Of a stretch of DNA of 64,000 nucleotides, positions 55,716-64,000 are shown in pieces. A program made the translations under genes and the position numbers. Where the stretch lies: assembly GCA_016794365.1 (NCBI GenBank), contig JAEUKB010000037.1, positions 1-64,000 of the forward strand. Reading direction: 5' to 3'. Under the pieces are notes generated by a model. The model was not told the origin of the DNA. It searched no databases and saw only the letters and a list, made by a program, of their open reading frames with translations. The stretch comes from Myxococcales bacterium. GTDB lineage: Bacteria; Myxococcota_A; Polyangia; Palsa-1104; JAEUJZ01. Position 1 is the first letter of the stretch. Every line of letters starts with the position of its first letter.

Positions 55716-55811
55716 TCAACCACATCGCTTGGCTCGACGGGCTGGACCTTGGCTCGTGCTGGCAGTCTGCGCGCAGGCTGTGGCGCTATACTGTGCGCGG
55801 AGGTTTGTGCC

Positions 55812-56612
55812 ATGGCAAAGATGAGCGTGAGGCGGAAGCTGGCGATCGCTGCGTACGATGCGCCCAGAGAGGGCAACATTTACGGCAAGCTGGTCGTCGA
55901 TGCAGGCCCTGGCTTGCGCTATCTCGAAGAGGTTCGCAAACAGACCGGCGAAAAGGTGTCGTTTACACACCTCGTCGGTCGCGCTGTGGCCGAAGCGCTC
56001 AAGCAAGCGCCGACGCTGAACGGACGGATCGTCTTTGGTGGCTTTGAGCCGTTTCCGACCGTCGATATCGCGTTCTTGGTGGCGCTCGAAGACGGACAAG
56101 ATCTGGCGCGCGCCAAGATCTGCGAAGTGGAAAAAAAGTCCGTTTCACAGATCGCGTCCGAGCTGTCGGCCAAGTGCGGCAGGCTGCGCTCTGCGTCGGA
56201 TGAATCCTATGAAAAGTCGAAGCAAGCGATTCGGATGATGCCGACGTGGCTGCTCAAGCCGATGCTTCACTTTACCGGGTTTTTGGCGTCGAGCCTCGGG
56301 CTGAACATTCCTGCGCTGGGCGTCGAGCCGTTTCCGTTTGGCTCGTGCATCATCACCAGCGTTGGCATGTTCGGTCTGGAAGAAGGCTTTGTGCCACCGA
56401 CGCCGTTCACTCGAGTGCCGGTCTACATCTTGGTCGGTGCGGTCAAAGAGCGTCCAGCGGTCATCGACGGAACGATCCAGATTCAGCAGCAGCTTACGCT
56501 GACTGCGACGATCGATCATCGCTTCATCGACGGAGCACAGCTCGCGGTGCTGGCCAAAGTCGTTCGCAGCGTGCTCGAAAATCCGTTCCAGCTCGACGAA
56601 AAGAAAGCCTAG
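55812..56612 (+). CDS. Second stand-alone E2-type acyltransferase domain protein
   Basis: A 266-residue catalytic-domain-only relative of 2-oxoacid dehydrogenase E2, without lipoyl domain. The active site DHRFIDG (His236, Asp240) is intact, and VSFTHLVGRAVAEAL matches the E2 core. A hydrophobic basic insert (142-165, MPTWLLKPMLHFTG) mirrors that of 34441-35355. ATG at 55812 is preceded by GGAGG. It follows the barrel gene by 97 bases. The acyl donor and acceptor are unknown; membrane lipids are plausible. Confidence 0.85.
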   Translation: MAKMSVRRKLAIAAYDAPREGNIYGKLVVDAGPGLRYLEEVRKQTGEKVSFTHLVGRAVAEALKQAPTLNGRIVFGGFEPFPTVDIAFLVALEDGQDLARAKICEVEKKSVSQIASELSAKCGRLRSASDESYEKSKQAIRMMPTWLLKPMLHFTGFLASSLGLNIPALGVEPFPFGSCIITSVGMFGLEEGFVPPTPFTRVPVYILVGAVKERPAVIDGTIQIQQQLTLTATIDHRFIDGAQLAVLAKVVRSVLENPFQLDEKKA

Positions 56613-56636
56613 CTACGGCAGCTTGTGGTTCGCGGC

Positions 56637-57062
56637 TTACCGCGCAAACGGCAAGCCTTTGCGATGATGCTCTCGTCGCTCTTGTAACCAAGCTTCCGCA
56701 TCCGAGCGCTCATCAAACATCTTGAGCTGAAGCTGTCGTCCCGACACAAGACGAATCGCATTGAGCAGCAGCGTTCCCACAGCCGATGCGGTTCGACTCG
56801 CGCCAAACACCGCAAACACCGTCTGACCAGGATGCTCGCGAACCCACGATGAGATCAGACGACGACTTTCCGCATCCGCCGGGGTTCCTTGACGCGCGTC
56901 GAGCAGCACAAACGCGATGCCATGCTTGGCAATGATCGGCAGCAAGATGTCGTCGAACAGCCAACGAATCTGCGTCACATTCATGTGTCCGTTGGGTACG
57001 ACTTCGACGGTGTCTTCTGTCGTCCTGAAGCGATGCCCTGCGACGGTCTGCCAGTCCCCCAT
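56637..57062 (-). CDS. SpoIIAA/STAS-like protein
   Basis: A 141-residue alpha/beta protein without signal peptide. The pattern beta-alpha-beta with LLDARQGTPADAESRRLISSWVREHPGQTVFAVFGASRTASAVG resembles SpoIIAA-like/STAS domains described in proteobacteria. No catalytic residue assigned. It converges with the acyltransferase gene at 56612, 24 bases apart. Function unknown; the family is sometimes membrane-associated. Confidence 0.62.
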   Translation of the reverse strand: MGDWQTVAGHRFRTTEDTVEVVPNGHMNVTQIRWLFDDILLPIIAKHGIAFVLLDARQGTPADAESRRLISSWVREHPGQTVFAVFGASRTASAVGTLLLNAIRLVSGRQLQLKMFDERSDAEAWLQERREHHRKGLPFAR

Positions 57063-57193
57063 CTTTGGTCAGAATATCACGTTGCGTCTTGCGCGATGGT
57101 GCATGGTTGGGCCAACCGTCAAATGAAGATCCGCGAGGCCATTTTCCGAGCGTAGTGTGTGTAAGTCGAAGCTGTGCTAGGCACAACAGACAG

Positions 57194-57706
57194 ATGAACA
57201 GGCGACGATTTTTTCAGGTCTCGGCACTCGGTTCGGTCGGGCTGATGACAGCGCTCTTCGTCGGAGAGCATACCTACGGACGGGCGCTGTCCGCTGCGCT
57301 TGTGACGAAGCTGTCGCTTTCGGTCTTGTCCGACGCTGAAGCGGTGACGCTGCGAGCGGTGGCGCTGCGCGTTCTCGACGGAGCCATCCCGAGTCCAGCA
57401 ACCGACGGTGGCGCTGCGATCTGTCAGTTTGCGGATCGTTATCTACAGAGCCTTCCGACGGGACTCCGTCGCGATCTGCGCGCGCTGCTGCATCTGGTCG
57501 AGCTGTATCCGCTGCTGACGCTGAAGCTGGCGCGCTTTAGCCACCTTCGCCCCGACGAGCAAGACGCGATGTTGTCGTCGTGGCAAGACAGTCGCGTAGG
57601 CCTGTTCCGACAGGGATTTCAAGGGCTCAAGTCGCTGTGCTGTCTCGCTCACTATCAAGATGAGCGCAGCTTTGCGTCGATTCACTACGCGGGACCGCTG
57701 CTCTAA
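57194..57706 (+). CDS. Tat-exported gluconate 2-dehydrogenase subunit 3-like protein
   Basis: A 170-residue protein starting MNRRRFFQVSALGSVGL, a twin-arginine signal. The mature part has LSDAEAVTLRAVALRVLDGAIPSP, the subunit-3 family pattern, and several conserved acidic and aromatic residues. Subunit 3 normally partners a GMC-type flavoprotein and cytochrome, but neither gene is next to it. ATG at 57194 is chosen because the RR signal then sits at the N-terminus. Confidence 0.72.
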   Translation: MNRRRFFQVSALGSVGLMTALFVGEHTYGRALSAALVTKLSLSVLSDAEAVTLRAVALRVLDGAIPSPATDGGAAICQFADRYLQSLPTGLRRDLRALLHLVELYPLLTLKLARFSHLRPDEQDAMLSSWQDSRVGLFRQGFQGLKSLCCLAHYQDERSFASIHYAGPLL

Positions 57707-57751
57707 CCGGCTCGTTTGGGTCTGGCACGGACTCTGCACGGACGCGCGGGG

Positions 57752-58240
57752 ATGAATGCTCGAATGCGCGCGCCGATGGTTCTTCTGACGCTGCTGTTGC
57801 TTGGTCTCGACGGGCTGATGTTGTGGCCTTCGCGGTTGCCGCAGCAGGCTTCGCCAGCGTCGCTTGCGCTGTGTGATTGTCCCGTCGAGTTTCCGTCTCA
57901 CGTTGTACGCTGTCTGACGCAGGAGCAGGCGCAAGCGCTCTGGGTGACGGCGGGCGATGTGGTTCCGATCGGTCCCGATGGAGCACGCAGCGTCGGTCCA
58001 CCGAGGAGAATGAGCGGAGAGCAGCAGCTTGCACTCGGTCTGCGCATCGATCCAAACCGTGCAACGGAAGATGAGCTGACGGCGCTTCCCGATGTGGGTC
58101 CGACGCTGGCACACGCGATGATTCAAGCCAGACAACAAGCGCCTTTCCGTCGAGAATCCGATCTCCGAGCGGTGCGTGGTCTGGGCGAAAAGCGGCTGCA
58201 CAAGCTACGACCCTATCTCGTGTGGCCGGGATCGCAGTAG
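57752..58240 (+). CDS. ComEA-like helix-hairpin-helix protein
   Basis: A 162-residue protein with an N-terminal membrane anchor (about 7-23), a Cys-containing linker (CDCPVEFPS) and a C-terminal double helix-hairpin-helix (about 100-158): IDPNRATEDELTALPDVGPTLAHAMI and FRRESDLRAVRGLGEKRLHKLRPYL. ComEA proteins bind incoming double-stranded DNA during natural transformation. ATG at 57752 follows GCGGGG. It is upstream of comM and recA on the same strand. Confidence 0.85.
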   Translation: MNARMRAPMVLLTLLLLGLDGLMLWPSRLPQQASPASLALCDCPVEFPSHVVRCLTQEQAQALWVTAGDVVPIGPDGARSVGPPRRMSGEQQLALGLRIDPNRATEDELTALPDVGPTLAHAMIQARQQAPFRRESDLRAVRGLGEKRLHKLRPYLVWPGSQ

Positions 58241-58298
58241 GCTGATGAATCGCTGGCATCCAAGTCCACAAGACGCAGGCAATCAGGTAGGTGTGACG

Positions 58299-59219
58299 AT
58301 GAAGGTGTTTGTGACGGGCGCGACGGGATTTGTTGGACAACGGCTCGTGCGACGGCTGCTACTTCGTGGCGATCAAGTGGTCGCACTGACGAGAAACCGA
58401 CGAAGCATGGCGCAGACGCAGCAGTCCGATCGTCTGAGCATCGTCGAAGGCGATCCATCAAAGCCTGGACTGTGGCAAAAGCAGGTTGCAGGCTGCGACG
58501 CGGTGGTGACGCTGGCGGGTGAGCCGGTGTTTGGAGAGCGCTGGTCCTCGTCGTTCAAAGATCGGCTTATCGAAAGTCGCGTCGAGAGTGCCAAGCAGAT
58601 GTGCGAAGCGCTGGCACCGCTTGGTCCGCAAGAGCGTCCGTCGGTCTGGATTGCTGCCTCGGCGATTGGCTATTACGGCTCACGCGGCGACGAAGCCATC
58701 GGAGAAGCTGCGCTCGCGGGAGACGATTTTTTGGCGCGGCTGTGTGTGCGCTGGGAAACCGAGACGAGAGCGGCAGAGTCGCTCGGTGTGCGTCAGGTCT
58801 TTTTGCGCATTGGTATCGTGCTTGGGGACGGTGGCGGGATGCTGGCCAAGATGGTGCCTCCGTTCAATGCCTTCGTCGGTGGTCCGATTGGAAGTGGCAG
58901 ACAGTTTGTGTCCTGGATTCACATCGACGATGTGATTGGTCTGATCGAGTGGTCGCTCGAGCGCTCGACGCTGCGTGGCGCCATCAACGTGACAGCACCG
59001 CAGCCCGTGCGCATGAGCGAGCTGGCCAAAACACTTGGTGAGGTGCTTCATCGACCGTCGAAGATGGCTGTGCCAGAGCTAGCACTCCGCGTGGCCGTCG
59101 GAGAAGGTGCGGCTGTGATCCTGGCCAGTCAGCGTGTCCTGCCCGAGAGAGCGCTCGCCGAAGGCTATGCCTTCAAGCATCCTGAGCTGCGCGCCGCTCT
59201 TCGCTCGATCCTGTTGTAA
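58299..59219 (+). CDS. TIGR01777 family epimerase (YfcH/SulA-like SDR)
   Basis: A 306-residue extended-SDR enzyme: VFVTGATGFVGQRLVRRLL nucleotide-binding start, VTLAGEPV, SAIGYYGSRGDEA, RIGIVLGDGGGML and the FVSWIHIDDV segment. The family is conserved, but its substrate is not established. ATG at 58299 follows AGGTAGG and starts MKVFVTGATGF as in family members; earlier in-frame starts (58245, 58176) are possible. Confidence 0.9.
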   Translation: MKVFVTGATGFVGQRLVRRLLLRGDQVVALTRNRRSMAQTQQSDRLSIVEGDPSKPGLWQKQVAGCDAVVTLAGEPVFGERWSSSFKDRLIESRVESAKQMCEALAPLGPQERPSVWIAASAIGYYGSRGDEAIGEAALAGDDFLARLCVRWETETRAAESLGVRQVFLRIGIVLGDGGGMLAKMVPPFNAFVGGPIGSGRQFVSWIHIDDVIGLIEWSLERSTLRGAINVTAPQPVRMSELAKTLGEVLHRPSKMAVPELALRVAVGEGAAVILASQRVLPERALAEGYAFKHPELRAALRSILL

Positions 59220-59330
59220 GCCAGCTCGTCCGGCTGGCCGGACATCGTCCGTATCTCGGATCTCACGAGTCACCCAACGCGAACGCTCTCGTCGAGAACT
59301 CGCGAAAATGGTCTGGCACACAGGCTGCTT

Positions 59331-60887
59331 TTGCTGTCCTTCGTGCTTGCCAAGACGCTCTCCGCTGGGGTTCTCGGGATCGAGGCCTATCCAGTTCATA
59401 TCGAAGTAGATGTCAGCCTTGGGTTGCCTCAATACAACCTGGTTGGGCTGGCGGATAGCGCGGTCAAAGAAGGTGCGGTTCGTGTTCGTTCGGCACTCGA
59501 AAACTCAGGCTTTGCGCTGCCGCCCAGGCGCGTGACCATCAACCTGGCTCCGGCGGATGTTCGCAAAGATGGAGCCGCGTTCGATCTCCCGATTGCACTG
59601 GCACTGCTGGTTGCACTAGAGCTTTTGCCACCCGATTGTCTCGACGGAAAGCTCTGGCTGGGAGAGCTGGGTCTCGACGGCAGTATTCGGCGCGTAAGCG
59701 GCGGTATGCCCATCGCATTGTGGGCGCAGCAGCATGGCCAACCCCAGCTGGTCTTGCCCGTCGATAGTGCCAGTGAAACCGCAGCGGTGAGAGGTCTGAC
59801 CGTCTATTCGGCCAGCTCGCTGCTGCAAGTCGTCGAGTGGCTACAAGGTGGTGCGCCGCTCCCGACGGTCGATTCGCGAGTTGTTGGTTTGTCCGCGAGC
59901 GCTGTCGGCTGCGATCTGAGCGATGTGCGCGGTAACGAGCAGCCCAAGCGTGCGCTCGCTATCGCAGCAGCGGGCGGTCACAACCTACTCATGCTCGGTC
60001 CGCCGGGAACGGGCAAGAGCATGCTCGCTCGGCGACTGGTCAGCATTTTGCCGCCCATGACAGAGACGGAAGCACTCTCTGCAACGGCAGTCTATTCAGC
60101 AGCGGGACTGCTGGGGGGCAAGCCGCTTCTTCAGCAGCGACCGTTTCGTGCGCCGCATCACGAGGTTTCCGTGGTCGGGCTCGTCGGAGGTGGTAGCAAT
60201 CCTCGTCCCGGAGAAATCAGCCTGGCTCATCATGGAGTGCTCTTTCTCGACGAGCTGCCAGAGTTTCCACGTGCCGCGCTGGAGTCGCTTCGTCAGCCGC
60301 TTGAGGAGCGTCAGATCACGATCGTTCGAGCACGCTGCGCTGTGACGTATCCAGCGTCGTTTTCGCTGATGGCTGCGATGAATCCGTGTCCGTGTGGCTT
60401 TCGAGGCTCCAGCCTGCGCTCGTGTCGGTGTGACCTAGGAACCATTGCTCGCTATCTGGCCAAGCTCTCGGGGCCGCTGCTCGATCGCTTTGACCTGCAT
60501 GTGGAAGTTCCGCACGTCGATTACCAGACGCTGCTTGACGGCAAACGAACTGGAGACCCTTCGTCCCTGGTTCGTGAGCAAGTCATGGCCGCGCGTGCGC
60601 TGCAAGTCGAGCGAGCCCAGCGCAATGGGCCCAACGCGCTGTGCAACGCAACGTTGAGCGCAGATGCTGTACTCGACGTGGCTCGTCCCGATCCGACGGG
60701 AGAAAAGCTGCTTCTTGCCTATGCCCGCAAGCATGTCTTGTCGAATCGAGCCGTTCATCGCGTGCTGCGCGTGGCTCGCACCATCGCAGATTTGGCGCTA
60801 GCTCCGTCCGTCGGTGCCGCCCACATCGCAGAAGCATTGTCATTGCGCGTCCTCGACCGTCCCGGCAGCGGCGTGCAGTCCCTGTAG
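59331..60887 (+). CDS. comM: ComM/YifB-family Mg-chelatase-like ATPase
   Basis: A 518-residue AAA+ protein. ComM is a branch-migration helicase that helps integrate transformed DNA. The N-terminal domain begins LLGIEAYPVHIEVDVSLGLPQYNLVGLADSAVKE. The ATPase shows Walker A GPPGTGKSM (223-231), FRAPHHEVS, HHGVLFLDELPEF (Walker B) and the C-terminal MNPCPCG zinc-like Cys cluster. Start TTG 59331 matches the family MLSxV start. It is 57 bases upstream of recA. Confidence 0.95.
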   Translation: MLSFVLAKTLSAGVLGIEAYPVHIEVDVSLGLPQYNLVGLADSAVKEGAVRVRSALENSGFALPPRRVTINLAPADVRKDGAAFDLPIALALLVALELLPPDCLDGKLWLGELGLDGSIRRVSGGMPIALWAQQHGQPQLVLPVDSASETAAVRGLTVYSASSLLQVVEWLQGGAPLPTVDSRVVGLSASAVGCDLSDVRGNEQPKRALAIAAAGGHNLLMLGPPGTGKSMLARRLVSILPPMTETEALSATAVYSAAGLLGGKPLLQQRPFRAPHHEVSVVGLVGGGSNPRPGEISLAHHGVLFLDELPEFPRAALESLRQPLEERQITIVRARCAVTYPASFSLMAAMNPCPCGFRGSSLRSCRCDLGTIARYLAKLSGPLLDRFDLHVEVPHVDYQTLLDGKRTGDPSSLVREQVMAARALQVERAQRNGPNALCNATLSADAVLDVARPDPTGEKLLLAYARKHVLSNRAVHRVLRVARTIADLALAPSVGAAHIAEALSLRVLDRPGSGVQSL

Positions 60888-60896
60888 TCCCCGAGT

Positions 60897-60914
60897 CGCT
60901 CGAAGACTCGAGCG
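60897..60914. promoter_or_regulatory. Inverted repeat in front of recA
   Basis: CGCTCGA-AGAC-TCGAGCG, perfect 7-base arms with a 4-base centre, lies between the comM stop and the recA ribosome-binding site. It does not match E. coli-type (CTGT-N8-ACAG) LexA boxes, but could be a regulator site or a leader hairpin. Confidence 0.45.
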
Positions 60915-60944
60915 CTCACAAGTAGTAGTCATCCTGGAGGAGCC

Positions 60945-62033
<1,089 letters not shown>

Positions 62034-62075
62034 CGGCCTTCACCAAAACCCGGAACACGCAGTGTTTTCAAGCTC

Positions 62076-62105
62076 TTGACAGCACCAGGACCATACAAGT
62101 AGGCT
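62076..62105 (+). promoter_or_regulatory. Putative sigma70 promoter of the rpsP-rimM-trmD operon
   Basis: TTGACA (62076-62081), 18 bases, TAGGCT (62100-62105). It lies in the 217-base recA-rpsP spacer. Near 62142-62158 a tiny 4-bp hairpin (TAGC/GCTA) with six T follows, possibly a weak terminator or leader element, not called separately. Confidence 0.4.
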
Positions 62106-62251
62106 TGCCGACTCGCGAGCGGTCTCGACGAACGGACTATCTAGCAATGCTATTTTTTGTCAGATCGCCTACCAAAAAACCAATCCCGCCGAGGCTGTCC
62201 GTGCTCGACTGCGGGTGAATACGTCAGACGAAACAGATAGGACCAACAGAC

Positions 62252-62521
62252 ATGGCCGTAAAGATGCGACTGGCTCGTGCTGGAGCGAAGAAGGCACCGT
62301 TCTACCGGGTCGTGGTGGCAAACTCCCGCAGTCCTCGTGATGGACGCTTCATCGAGCACATTGGTGTCTACGATCCGACGCGGACTCCGACGGAAGTGCG
62401 CTTCAAGATGGACCGCGTGGATTACTGGCTGAGCCAGGGCGCAGAGCCCTCTGAGACGGTTGCGTTCCTTATCGCGCAGGTGAAGACCGGCAAGCTGGGA
62501 ACCGCCGGAGCTGCGAAGTAA
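62252..62521 (+). CDS. rpsP: 30S ribosomal protein S16
   Basis: An 89-residue basic protein: [43 protein letters not shown] and [15 protein letters not shown] are the S16 pattern. It helps assemble the small ribosomal subunit. Its codon use is still that of the GC-rich part of the window. It heads rpsP-rimM-trmD; the khpA gene usually between rpsP and rimM is absent. Confidence 0.97.
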   Translation: MAVKMRLARAGAKKAPFYRVVVANSRSPRDGRFIEHIGVYDPTRTPTEVRFKMDRVDYWLSQGAEPSETVAFLIAQVKTGKLGTAGAAK

Positions 62522-62838
62522 CAGAGCAGCTGTCGTACGGAAGCAAGCAGCGTATTTTCCATCGCAAGACCGTCACTGTCGCAACACTGAATTTCAGGTT
62601 GCGCGGTGATTTTTTCATCTGGCAGTCCATGGGCTTTCGTCAAAGATCGCTCTCCACGCATCAAAAATGTTGAGCGCAAGTGGCTGCCAGATGAATTGTC
62701 TTTCGATGAAAATCAAAGCTGACTCATATGAGTGCTACAGCCAGCACTCGGTTGAGTATGGCTGTAACACTGGATGTGTTGTGCTTCTATGACACGGTGT
62801 CAGCCAATCTTTTTGCTGGCATCTAGTGATGAAATCCA
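62522..62838 (+). other. 317-base structured spacer between rpsP and rimM
   Basis: No gene found. Inverted repeats: TTCATCTGGCAG (62614-62625) with CTGCCAGATGAA (62684-62695), 58 bases apart. A palindrome ACTCATATGAGT occupies 62722-62733. GAGTGC/GCACTC (62730-62735, 62744-62749) can form one hairpin that excludes an alternative nested stem built from AGTG/CACT, TACAGCCA/TGGCTGTA and ACTC/GAGT (62731-62771). A further TGACA-CGG-TGTCA hairpin is at 62790-62802, with a T-run at 62808-62813. This suggests a regulatory leader for rimM-trmD. G+C is lower than upstream. Confidence 0.55.
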
Positions 62839-63369
62839 ATGTCGCGTTCTCTCTTAGAGATTGGTTCGGTTTGTCGTCCGCATGGCCTGCGTGGTGAGCT
62901 TCGTGTGAAGCTACATGACCCAGGCTCTGATGCATTGGATGCGATCGAGCATATCTGGACAGAGAAAGACAGCGAGGCTCCTCAGATGTGGCGATTGAAG
63001 TCCTTCCGAGGAGAAGCCAACGGATTTTTTGTTCTCACGGTTGATGGTATTTCTGATCGCACAGCAGCGGAAGCGCTGACCCGACAGAAACTGCTCGCCG
63101 CTCGTGATGAGCTACCCGCGCTAGAGTCTGACGAGTTTTATCTTGTTGACTTGATTGGATGCGAAGTTCAAACGGTGTCTGGGGAACGTGTTGGAATCAT
63201 CTCTGAAATCCTCAACTTTGGTGCTCAGCCTCAGTTGTCGATTGCTCGCGATGAGCGAGAATCAGCATTAGTGCCCATAGTGACAAATATATTTATTTCC
63301 TACGATTCAGAACGGCGTCTGGTTGTGGTGGATCCCCCGGTCGGCTTGCTGGACATCGATCTCAAGTAA
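62839..63369 (+). CDS. rimM: Ribosome maturation factor RimM
   Basis: A 176-residue 16S processing factor for the 30S head (binds S19). Signatures: EIGSVCRPHGLRGELRVKLHDP, then FYLVDLIGCEVQTVSGERVGIISEILNFGAQPQL and the C-terminal LVPIV-VDPPVGLLDI PRC-barrel. Length is typical. The base composition and third-position use are clearly more AT-rich than in recA or rpsP, with TTT, TCT, GAT and TTG codons common. No strong ribosome-binding site is seen. Confidence 0.95.
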   Translation: MSRSLLEIGSVCRPHGLRGELRVKLHDPGSDALDAIEHIWTEKDSEAPQMWRLKSFRGEANGFFVLTVDGISDRTAAEALTRQKLLAARDELPALESDEFYLVDLIGCEVQTVSGERVGIISEILNFGAQPQLSIARDERESALVPIVTNIFISYDSERRLVVVDPPVGLLDIDLK

Positions 63370-63378
63370 GTAGATATT

Positions 63379-64000
63379 ATGATTCAATCTATCGACATTA
63401 TTTCCATCTTCCCGGAAATGTTCGATCCGGTCTTGAAGGTGAGCATTACGGGCCGCGCAATCAGCAAAGGCGCAGTCATTGTTCGTCCGCATAATTTGCG
63501 AGATTACACAACAGATCGTCATCGTACGACGGATGATACTCCATATGGTGGCGGCTCCGGGATGGTAATGCTCCTCGAGCCGATGGTTCGAGCTGTTGCT
63601 GCACTCGAGACACAGTACGGACGTGCGCGAAAGATTGTGCTGGCACCGACGGGAAGACCATTGACTCAAAAGCTGGTCCGAGAGCTGTCAAAAGAAGAGC
63701 GTCTCCTTCTTATTTGTGGTCGATATGAAGGTATGGATGAGCGTATTCATCGCTATGTTGATGATGAAATTTCAATTGGTGATTTTGTATTGACAGGCGG
63801 TGAGCTACCTGCAATGGTGTTGATAGATGCCCTTGCCCGATTGATTCCAGGTGTGCTTCATAACGAACACTCATTGGAAGATGAGTCATTTGAAAGTGGT
63901 TTATTAGAGTATCCTCAGTATAGCAGACCTTCAGAGTCTGACGGACATGCTGTTCCGGCGGTCTTACTGTCTGGCAACCATGAACAGATCAGACGCTGGC
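63379..64000 (+). CDS. trmD: tRNA (guanine-N1)-methyltransferase TrmD (3' end outside window)
   Basis: 207 residues of TrmD are present, from MIQSIDIISIFPEMFDPV to the window edge. TrmD methylates G37 next to the anticodon of several tRNAs, using S-adenosylmethionine. SPOUT-knot signatures are YGGGSGMVM, GRYEGMDERI, SIGDFVLTGGELPAMVL, YPQYSRP and LLSGNHEQIRRW. It starts 9 bases after rimM. It continues the AT-rich stretch; the line from 63721 is about 37% G+C. Confidence 0.95.
   Translation, partial: MIQSIDIISIFPEMFDPVLKVSITGRAISKGAVIVRPHNLRDYTTDRHRTTDDTPYGGGSGMVMLLEPMVRAVAALETQYGRARKIVLAPTGRPLTQKLVRELSKEERLLLICGRYEGMDERIHRYVDDEISIGDFVLTGGELPAMVLIDALARLIPGVLHNEHSLEDESFESGLLEYPQYSRPSESDGHAVPAVLLSGNHEQIRRW

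Noticed and set aside
60888..60944. Classical SOS box in front of recA
   Set aside because: No CTGT-N8-ACAG; only an unrelated palindrome is present.

Overview
The window is about 64 kb of GC-rich bacterial chromosome (roughly 60-65% G+C by eye until about 62.5 kb). It has dense housekeeping genes, short spacers and no phage, IS element, CRISPR array or rRNA. Hanks-type Ser/Thr kinases with PEGA or PAS domains, PEGA and TPR surface proteins, many lipoproteins, an HAE3-type RND exporter with a LolA-like partner, and a diguanylate cyclase together suggest a Gram-negative from the Myxococcota or a nearby deltaproteobacterial group. This placement is an inference from gene content; no marker phylogeny was run.

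Layout: 1-135 is a 9-bp minisatellite at the window edge, followed by an exported S9 peptidase (minus strand) and a divergent Ser/Thr kinase. 4.1-8.3 kb holds rpmH-rnpA-yidD-yidC-mnmE, the cluster that often lies near the replication origin, although no dnaA or DnaA-box cluster is visible. 8.3-17.6 kb carries a TPR-like lipoprotein, a Gfo/Idh/MocA oxidoreductase, a diguanylate cyclase with a degenerate receiver, a thioesterase, class II fructose-bisphosphatase (glpX), and a Spy-like protein with a small Cys/His peptide and a two-component system. 17.7-25.9 kb is a low-molecular-weight thiol region: a DUF2911 protein, bshA and bshC, and diverging from them an exported PIG-L deacetylase-like protein, a 56-residue membrane peptide and a sodium:solute symporter.

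26-40.8 kb contains a TerB-like protein, an FKBP isomerase, two exported amidohydrolases, a VWA protein, a Ppx/GppA phosphatase, a glycosyltransferase paired with a stand-alone E2-type acyltransferase, a PEGA protein and a DUF885-like protein that has lost its metal-binding motif. 41-42.3 kb is a minus-strand tRNA locus with four serine isoacceptors covering all six serine codons, plus tRNA-Arg(ACG) directly upstream of tadA, whose enzyme edits that tRNA. 42.4-50.4 kb holds a beta-propeller lipoprotein, a TPR protein, a hotdog protein, a GT2 glycosyltransferase, tRNA-Asn, an SDR/pirin divergent pair and a PAS-containing kinase. 50.4-56.6 kb is an RND exporter / LolA-like / outer-membrane barrel operon followed by a second stand-alone E2-type acyltransferase. 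57-62 kb carries a ComEA-like protein, a TIGR01777 epimerase, comM and recA, a DNA uptake and recombination neighbourhood. The window ends with rpsP-rimM-trmD.

The features most worth following up are the complete serine tRNA cluster with tadA beside its substrate tRNA, the bacillithiol-type locus with an exported PIG-L protein and an overlooked small membrane protein, a strongly over-represented 7-mer (TCCGTCG/CGACGGA) with a 12-mer extension repeated in spacers, and an abrupt GC drop with a multi-hairpin leader before rimM-trmD. No start codon has been verified experimentally; I moved many to ribosome-binding-site-supported positions and say so in each entry.
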